Origin: Verrucomicrobia bacterium 12-59-8
GTDB taxonomy: Bacteria > Verrucomicrobiota > Verrucomicrobiae > Verrucomicrobiales > Verrucomicrobiaceae
Reading direction: 5' to 3'
NCBI GenBank assembly: GCA_002279765.1
Contig: NCCR01000353.1
Span: 1-5,159 of the forward strand
Length of the DNA: 5,159 nt
The position numbers were made by a program, and so were the translations under genes. Below the pieces are notes generated by a model. The model was given only the letters and a program-made list of their open reading frames with translations. It was not told the DNA's origin and did no database searches. Shown one piece after another: positions 1 through 4,153 of this stretch (positions are counted from its first letter, which is position 1; every line of letters starts with the position of its first letter).

Positions 1-18
1 CTCAGCAAATGGATGAGA
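1..18 (+). repeat. Copy 1 of an 18-bp near-identical repeat
   Basis: CTCAGCAAATGG followed by ATGAGA matches positions 2750-2767 at 17 of 18 bases; the single difference is A against C at the 13th base. This copy starts at the first base of the window, so its true left limit is unknown. The right flanks are unrelated. In the plus-strand frame both copies would read LSKW then M or L, then R. Confidence 0.45.
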
Positions 19-405
19 GGGACCGAGACCCTCTGAGAGAGCCGATCTTGCGAGAACCGGCCTTTCTTGCCTGTCCCCCAGCCGGTTATTCTTTCTGAGC
101 ATTGGCTTGCCACAGGCGGAGCGAACAAAAGCGCACAATACAGTTGCGCGCTTGAGGACGCGCAATTGGCCGTCGAGTGCCCGGACGACGGACGGTGCCA
201 GCGCCGGCTGCATGAGCCGCAGGATGGCCCGCAGCTTTTTCATGCGCACCCGAAGCATGTGGATGCGTGCCTGAGGATTGGCTGAAGGCAGCAGCTCAAG
301 ATCGCGCTCCGCCTGGCGGGAAATGGAAAGCAGCACGCTCGGAAGCTTCCGCACGGTGCGTCTCCAAAGATGAAGCTGCCGCCGCCATGGAGAAGTTTCC
401 TTCAT
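1..405 (-). CDS. CHAD-domain protein, N-terminal part (runs off left edge)
   Basis: The frame starts at an ATG at 405-403 and stays open for 135 codons to the window edge, so no stop is visible. The ATG overlaps the stop of the upstream USP gene in an ATGA, which decides the start. The protein opens MKETSPWRRQLHLWRR. It carries at about residues 46-70 the basic helix typical of CHAD domains: R47, H49, R52, R54, K56, K57, R59, then a leucine-rich stretch and LRVLKR near residues 81-86. CHAD domains are conserved-histidine alpha-helical domains that bind polyphosphate and are often found with polyphosphate enzymes; here that role is inferred from family. Similarity fades after about residue 86, where third-position GC also drops (about 57% in codons 76-135 against 72% in codons 1-75, counted by hand). 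The usual downstream RD motif of the family is not seen. The 3' part could therefore be divergent, frameshifted or truncated. It is the last visible gene of the protease-USP-USP operon. Confidence 0.66.
   Translation of the reverse strand, partial: MKETSPWRRQLHLWRRTVRKLPSVLLSISRQAERDLELLPSANPQARIHMLRVRMKKLRAILRLMQPALAPSVVRALDGQLRVLKRATVLCAFVRSACGKPMLRKNNRLGDRQERPVLARSALSEGLGPSHPFAE
16..34. repeat. Short inverted repeat (6-bp stem)
   Basis: AGAGGG at 16-21 is the reverse complement of CCCTCT at 29-34, with a 7-nt loop between them. It sits just upstream of the larger 55-87 hairpin. There is no T tract, so a terminator role is not supported on its own, and the stem is short enough to be chance. 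Confidence 0.25.
55..97 (+). terminator. Terminator-like inverted repeat with T-rich tail
   Basis: AACCGGC at 55-61 pairs with GCCGGTT at 81-87 around a 19-nt loop, and the plus strand continues with the T-rich run ATTCTTTCT. This would suit a rho-independent terminator for a plus-strand gene lying left of the window. The long loop and imperfect T tract keep confidence low. It lies inside the open frame assigned to the CHAD protein on the minus strand, which is an unresolved conflict. Confidence 0.3.
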
Positions 406-860
406 GCCTCGCCGTGCGCGGGCTCAATTTCTGGCACAACGAGCACGGGGCAATGCGCATTTTTCAGGACATCATCCGCCATGCTTCCTATAAGGAGATG
501 GTAGAGTGTGCTATGAGGGTGAGCGCCGAGGATGATGAGGCCGGCCTGGAGGCCGCTGGTTTCCGTGAGCACCTCGTCCACGCCTGCATCCACCATCTGC
601 CGGACGGTGGCATGCACTCCGGCCCGTGTCAGGTCATCGATCATTTCCAACAGCTTCGCGTAATTGCTGCGGAGGAGGTCATGAGAGGGTTTCTTCATGC
701 CCACGGTCCAGATGAGGCCCTCATCGACGACGGTGGGCTGTTTCGGGACGACATGGAGGACGACGACTTCGCAGTTGAAGGCCCTGGCAAACGAGGAGGC
801 TTGCCTGAGGACTTCGAGGGCGAGGCTGGAGAGATCAACCAGAGCGACAATGGTTTTCAT
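402..860 (-). CDS. Universal stress protein, single UspA domain (152 aa)
   Basis: This is a one-domain USP of normal family length. The start MKTIVALVDLSS (ATG at 860-858) is chosen because it aligns with the first beta strand and the conserved Asp of USPs (D9), and because it overlaps the stop of the upstream tandem USP in an ATGA. An upstream in-frame ATG at 1004 would add 48 residues without USP character. Strand beta-2 with VVVLHVVP lies at residues 32-39. The C-terminal nucleotide-binding loop reads G112-x2-P115-x9-G125-S126, so the second glycine of the classic G-2x-G-9x-G-S/T motif is a proline; ATP binding may be altered. The protein ends with the usual CPVLVVP strand (residues 137-143). 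It is cytoplasmic; USPs generally support survival under starvation, oxidative or oxygen-limiting stress, often as dimers. Its own stop overlaps the start of the CHAD gene, so translation of three consecutive genes appears coupled. Confidence 0.93.
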   Translation of the reverse strand: MKTIVALVDLSSLALEVLRQASSFARAFNCEVVVLHVVPKQPTVVDEGLIWTVGMKKPSHDLLRSNYAKLLEMIDDLTRAGVHATVRQMVDAGVDEVLTETSGLQAGLIILGAHPHSTLYHLLIGSMADDVLKNAHCPVLVVPEIEPAHGEA

Positions 861-1777
861 GAACCGGTGTTTTCCAAGGTGGGTTTGACGATGAGAATGG
901 AGCATGGCAGCCGGGTGAGCAGACGCTCTGCGGTGGAGCCCATGAGCATGTAGCGGAGATTGGTGCGGCCCTTGCCGCCCATGACGATCAGGTCGGCCTT
1001 GCACTCCTGCGCGTGGGCGGCGATGCCGTTGCCATAGTTCATGGCTTCGTGGAGTACCTCAGCGGCCTTGATGCCCTCTGCGGCCGTGCCAATGAAGTCA
1101 TGCAGATCCTGGCGGAGATTTTGAATGTGCGCCTGGCGCTCGGTTTCGGTGAAAACGAGGCTGGGATAGACAGATTCCACCAACTCGCCACGGGTGGGGA
1201 CGATCCATGGTTCCTGCCACACGTGCAGAAAATCGACACTGGCGGAGTCTTTGATGGCGATGCGGCGTGCTGCGGCCACCACTTCGCGAGCCGTCTCTGA
1301 GAAATCAATGCAGGCAACGACCTTCTGAAAGGCGTGGGAATGATTGGAGCGCACCAGCAGGACGCGGGAAGGGGACTTGCGGGCGAGTTTGCCGGAGACG
1401 GAGCCCGCGCCGGTGGAGGTTCCGCCCGAGCCTGCAATGCCGGCGACCAGCAGGTCCGCGTGCAAAGTGCGGACGTGCTCAAGAATTTCATGCAGAGGCG
1501 TGCCAACGGCGATGGTGGCTTCCACATCGGCGGGGACTTCGGATTGCGCCAGCCAAGCCTTGAGGGCGGTGCGTGCGCCTTCCGTCGCGCTGCCGGCCTG
1601 GCTTTCGTAGCTGGATTCACGGCTGGCGGCCAGGGTGGCCACGGCGGCTGAGTCCACCACATGCAGCACATGAAGCGCGGCACCTTGCAGGCGGGCGATG
1701 CGTGAGGCTTGTTCGAGGGCTGCGCGAGAGCCAGTGGAAAAGTCCACCGCGACGAGGATGGTTTTGAGCGTGTTCAT
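857..1777 (-). CDS. Universal stress protein, tandem UspA domains (306 aa)
   Basis: Two UspA domains are fused, about residues 1-145 and 150-300, the usual size for tandem USPs. Each begins with the hallmark strand and Asp: ILVAVDFS with D12 and VVACIDFS with D158. The second domain has a perfect nucleotide-binding motif, G267-x2-G270-x9-G280-S281, followed by the PCSILIVK strand. The first domain has G116-x2-G119-x9-G129-K130, with Lys where Ser or Thr is expected and a Gly/Ser/Thr-rich loop, so it may bind nucleotide poorly. This split between one competent and one degenerate domain is common in tandem USPs. The product is a cytoplasmic stress protein of undefined biochemical role. The gene follows the protease by 14 bp with no clear Shine-Dalgarno, and its TGA overlaps the ATG of the next USP in an ATGA. 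Confidence 0.95.
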   Translation of the reverse strand: MNTLKTILVAVDFSTGSRAALEQASRIARLQGAALHVLHVVDSAAVATLAASRESSYESQAGSATEGARTALKAWLAQSEVPADVEATIAVGTPLHEILEHVRTLHADLLVAGIAGSGGTSTGAGSVSGKLARKSPSRVLLVRSNHSHAFQKVVACIDFSETAREVVAAARRIAIKDSASVDFLHVWQEPWIVPTRGELVESVYPSLVFTETERQAHIQNLRQDLHDFIGTAAEGIKAAEVLHEAMNYGNGIAAHAQECKADLIVMGGKGRTNLRYMLMGSTAERLLTRLPCSILIVKPTLENTGS

Positions 1778-1791
1778 GGGAAGGGATCGGA

Positions 1792-2625
1792 TCAGGGCGC
1801 CGGTTTGGGGGATGGGGAGGGGACGGCAGGGGCGAGGCGGTTTTCACTGGCCTGCACCAAGGCGAGAGTCTCGCGAATGACGTCGGTATCGACGGCGACG
1901 GCGAAGTGTGAAAAGTCGGAGACCTTCGGACTGACGCGCTGGATAATCATGCCCACGAGTTCGGGGCGGGAACCGGTCTTGTTGACGAACACGGGAGCGC
2001 CGCTGTCGCCAGGATAGACGTCCGAGTTAATGAGAAACCGGCCATGGGCCTGGGAGGTGCCCAAGGGATAGGAGGCGACCCTGCCGCTGCGCAGCAAGGG
2101 GAAGGCGCCGTCTGTGCCGGGGAGGACTTCAGGATAGCCCAAAAAGGACACCTCCTCACCGACGTGGAGGGCTTTGCCGTCGCGTGAAAGCGAGTTCTCA
2201 TTCAGACAGGAGGGGACGTCCGCGCGGGCCGCGATTTCCGCCGGGATGTGCAGGGCAAAGGCGGCGATGTCGAAGTCCGGGTGACGGACATAAAACTTCT
2301 TTTTGCCCGTTGTCTGTGGCGGGATGAAGGCGAGCAGGGCCACACGGGCCTCGCCTGCCGCATCTGGGATGCGAAAGCCGATGATCAGCGGTCCTTTGCC
2401 CATGGTTTCCAAGACATGGACGGAGGTGAAGACAACGGGAACCTTGCCGCCCGGTGCCCCGGGATCACGATGGTTGATGACAAAGCCGGTGGCCGCGCCC
2501 TTGAATGTGGCCAGCGGGTAGGTGGACCACATCATTTTTTCGGTCACGTTCATGCGTCCTGCGCAGGAGGCACCAGCAAACGGAAGCAAAGCGAGGAGGA
2601 GGAAATGAGAGAGGCGCTTTATCAT
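1792..2625 (-). CDS. Secreted trypsin-fold serine protease, probable lipoprotein (277 aa)
   Basis: The N-terminus is a signal peptide: MIKR, a hydrophobic core at about residues 7-16, then AGASC with Cys21 as the likely lipid-anchored residue. The -3 position is Gly rather than Leu, so ordinary signal peptidase I cleavage near AGA is an alternative. The chymotrypsin-fold catalytic triad is visible in order: His70 in FTSVHVLE, Asp119 in HPDFDIAAF, and Ser208 in YPGDSGAPVF. A GFVI strand near residue 47 and the LVGMIIQRV strand near residue 223 fit the S1 fold. There is no PDZ domain, so this is not a full DegP-type enzyme. The C-terminus is a proline-rich tail (about residues 265-277). It should act outside the cytoplasmic membrane on unknown substrates, possibly in envelope quality control. 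It is the first gene of the minus-strand operon, followed 14 bp later by the tandem USP. No convincing Shine-Dalgarno lies before its ATG. Confidence 0.88.
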   Translation of the reverse strand: MIKRLSHFLLLALLPFAGASCAGRMNVTEKMMWSTYPLATFKGAATGFVINHRDPGAPGGKVPVVFTSVHVLETMGKGPLIIGFRIPDAAGEARVALLAFIPPQTTGKKKFYVRHPDFDIAAFALHIPAEIAARADVPSCLNENSLSRDGKALHVGEEVSFLGYPEVLPGTDGAFPLLRSGRVASYPLGTSQAHGRFLINSDVYPGDSGAPVFVNKTGSRPELVGMIIQRVSPKVSDFSHFAVAVDTDVIRETLALVQASENRLAPAVPSPSPKPAP

Positions 2626-2828
2626 CGGGTGTTTCGGGTGCCAGGGGGTGCTTTCAAGAGGAGATCCTGAAAGGTGGGATGGCAGTGGAGATGAAGAGCG
2701 TTAGGCCATGGCTGATCTCTTCATCAACGGGCAGACGCACCTGATGAGGCTCAGCAAATGGCTGAGATGAATGAAGCGCTCTTCCTCATGGCGGCAGCGC
2801 GGGCGCGCATCCATCTGCTGACTTCATC
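2626..2828. other. Divergent intergenic region with short overlapping reading frames
   Basis: These 203 bp separate the minus-strand protease from the plus-strand lipoprotein and should hold promoters for both. I could not identify a convincing -35/-10 pair or a known operator. A short inverted repeat, TCATCA (2721-2726) with TGATGA (2742-2747), and the hairpin at 2750-2765 are the only symmetric elements seen. Two tiny plus-strand frames are chained here: 2708-2770 (20 codons, MADLFINGQTHL start) and 2767-2832 (21 codons, MNEALFLMAAAR start). They are joined by an ATGA, and the second overlaps the lipoprotein ATG by another ATGA. They may be leader peptides, remnants of a decayed gene, or chance. 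Confidence 0.4.
2750..2767 (+). repeat. Copy 2 of the 18-bp repeat, containing a perfect hairpin
   Basis: This copy matches positions 1-18 at 17 of 18 bases. Here the sequence forms a perfect small inverted repeat, CTCAGC (2750-2755), loop AAATG, GCTGAG (2760-2765), which the copy at the left edge partly loses through its A. It lies between the divergent protease and lipoprotein genes, so it could be a regulatory site, a small repeat element, or part of a short reading frame. Confidence 0.45.
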
Positions 2829-3041
2829 ATGAGAATCCTCGTCCTTGCCGCCGTCCTCACTCTGACAACCTCGTCGAGCTGCCATAAGAAACCCGAAGAT
2901 AGCAGGCTGCCCCATCCCGAGGTGAGCCCGGTGCCTGCGCCCAAGCCCAGGCCTGCCGTGGCTCCGAAACCAGCCCCAGTTATTCCTGTGCCTCCCACTT
3001 CAGGCGCTGCACACAGGCCGGTGCCTCTGCCGCCCAATTGA
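2829..3041 (+). CDS. Small proline-rich putative lipoprotein (70 aa)
   Basis: The protein begins with a short signal peptide (MRILVLAAVLTL) ending in TTSSSC, with Cys18 as the probable lipid-attachment residue; the lipobox is relaxed, with Ser at -3. The remaining 53 residues contain 18 prolines together with Ala, Val and Lys in a PxPKPxP-like pattern, which suggests an extended, unstructured chain, perhaps spanning part of the periplasm or touching the cell wall. No enzymatic domain is present and no named family was recognised. The ATG overlaps the stop of a tiny upstream frame in an ATGA; no Shine-Dalgarno is evident. A hairpin follows the stop immediately. It is transcribed divergently from the serine protease, whose tail has the same PKPAP string. 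A proline-rich product can also arise by chance in GC-rich DNA, but the signal peptide argues for a real gene. Confidence 0.6.
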   Translation: MRILVLAAVLTLTTSSSCHKKPEDSRLPHPEVSPVPAPKPRPAVAPKPAPVIPVPPTSGAAHRPVPLPPN

Positions 3042-3063
3042 GGACCGAACATCGGTCTGCTTT
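3042..3063 (+). terminator. Putative terminator hairpin after the small lipoprotein gene
   Basis: GACCGA at 3043-3048 pairs with TCGGTC at 3052-3057 around a 3-nt loop, extendable by a G-T wobble, and is followed by TGCTTT. It begins immediately after the TGA at 3039-3041. The stem is short and the T run is only three bases, so termination may be weak. Confidence 0.4.
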
Positions 3064-3218
3064 GAGGAAAATGGGGCTGCTCAAGACTTCGAGGTTTGCT
3101 TTCAAATCACCTCAGTCAAAACAGCCCGCCGCCCGCCTGATTCTCCCTGAAAAGTCGTCAACATCATGCTCCGCAGAATTCGCCTCGCTCGCCTGTTGCC
3201 GCAGACAAGGCATGAGCC
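3064..3218. other. Intergenic spacer before the alcohol dehydrogenase
   Basis: Between the terminator-like hairpin and the dehydrogenase start I see no convincing gene. A TTG-started plus-strand frame (3038-3244) crosses it, but it has no recognisable features and overlaps the dehydrogenase start. A promoter for the dehydrogenase and COG2187 genes should lie here, yet no clear -35/-10 pair or regulator palindrome was found. The only ribosome-binding hint is AAGG at 3207-3210. Confidence 0.4.
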
Positions 3219-4141
3219 ATGAAAGCGATGCTCCTCGAATCTAAAGGCGGGCCGCTGCTTTGTTGCGAGGTGGCGCGGCCTGTGGCTGCGGCAGGGCAAG
3301 TCCTGGTGAAGGTCGCTGCGTGCGCTGTCTGCCGCACCGATCTGCACGTGCTGGACGGCGAGTTGCCGGATCCCAAACTGCCGCTGATCCCAGGACACGA
3401 AATTGTCGGCCATATCGAAGAACTGGGAGAAGGCGTGGAGGGTTTTCAGATCGGCCAGCGCGTGGGCATTCCCTGGCTGGGCTGGACCTGCGGTGCATGC
3501 GCCTACTGCCGCAGCGGTCGCGAAAACCTCTGTGATGAGGCCATGTTCACCGGCTACACCCTGGATGGCGGCTATGCCGAATACACCGTGGCGGATGCGC
3601 GCTACTGCTTCCCGCTGCCTGGAGACGAGAGCGATGTCTCCATGGCCCCGCTGCTCTGCGCGGGGCTCATTGGTTATCGTTCGCTGATGAAAACCGGCAC
3701 CGCGCGGCGGGTGGGCCTCTATGGCTTTGGAGCCGCGGCGCACATCGTCATTCAAGTCGCACGTCATCAAGTCTCGGCGCCGTGTGGGCCGGTGCCTCCG
3801 ATGAGCGCCCGCCGGAACTGCTGGATGCCGCCATCATCTTCGCGCCTGTGGGGGCGCTGGTGCCTGCGGCTCTGCGTTCTCTGGTCAAAGGCGGCACGGT
3901 GGTCTGCGGAGGGATACACATGAGCGACATTCCGTCCTTCCCGTACGCGGATCTCTGGCAGGAGCGCAGCATTTGCTCCGTGGCCAATCTCACGCGCCGT
4001 GATGGCGAAGAATTTCTGCCGCTCGCGGGACGCATCCCGGTGCGTGTAGAGACGCGGAGCTTTCCGCTGGAAGCCGCGAATGAAGCGCTGGCCATGCTGC
4101 GCGCGGGCCGGCTCAGCGGAGCCGCCGTGCTGGTGCCCTGA
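3219..4141 (+). pseudogene. Zinc-dependent alcohol dehydrogenase, broken by an internal deletion and frameshift
   Basis: The first frame from ATG 3219 gives an intact MDR-superfamily N-terminal half. Catalytic zinc ligands are Cys38 (AVCRTDLH), His60-Glu61 (PGHE) and Cys147 (LLCAGLIGY). The structural zinc site is Cys91, Cys94, Cys97 and Cys105. The nucleotide-binding fold starts with GLYGFGAAAH (residues 166-175). After ARHQ (residue 184) the frame becomes nonsense and stops at 3923. Family-like sequence resumes at about 3770 two bases out of phase, as SLGAVWAGAS, and runs through SVANLTRRDGEEF to a TGA at 4139-4141. Relatives of about 330 residues have roughly 20 residues between these points, so some 60-67 bp appear lost, including the second Rossmann strand that sets cofactor choice. 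The 234-aa product of the first frame should be inactive. A weak AAGG lies 8 nt before the start. Intact relatives oxidise alcohols or reduce aldehydes with NAD(P). An assembly error is the main alternative to a true pseudogene. Confidence 0.87.
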
Positions 4142-4153
4142 CACTTTCCTCTC

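Noticed and set aside
67..285. Plus-strand 72-codon frame near the left edge
   Set aside because: Overlaps the CHAD frame and the hairpin at 55-87, has no domain or signal, and reads as an antisense shadow of the CHAD basic helix.
267..953. Plus-strand open frame of 228 codons
   Set aside because: Antisense to the single-domain USP and the end of the tandem USP, both strongly supported by motifs; no recognisable features.
861..1004. 48-residue N-terminal extension of the single-domain USP
   Set aside because: The extension is Arg/His-rich, overlaps the tandem USP coding region and lies before the canonical USP first strand; the ATGA start at 860 is better.
2652..2680. TTGAAA-like -35 box upstream of the protease
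   Set aside because: The matching -10 region at a proper spacing is GC-rich and unconvincing, so no promoter was called.
3038..3244. TTG-started 68-codon plus-strand frame before the dehydrogenase
   Set aside because: It overlaps the preceding stop region, the hairpin and the dehydrogenase start, and shows no signal peptide or domain.
3102..3770. Minus-strand open frame of 222 codons
   Set aside because: Antisense to the zinc-binding half of the alcohol dehydrogenase; its sequence mirrors that gene's codon bias only.
3770..3923. Programmed frameshift in the dehydrogenase
   Set aside because: No slippery sequence is seen, and about 20 conserved residues are missing as well as the phase being changed, so slippage alone would not restore a normal protein.
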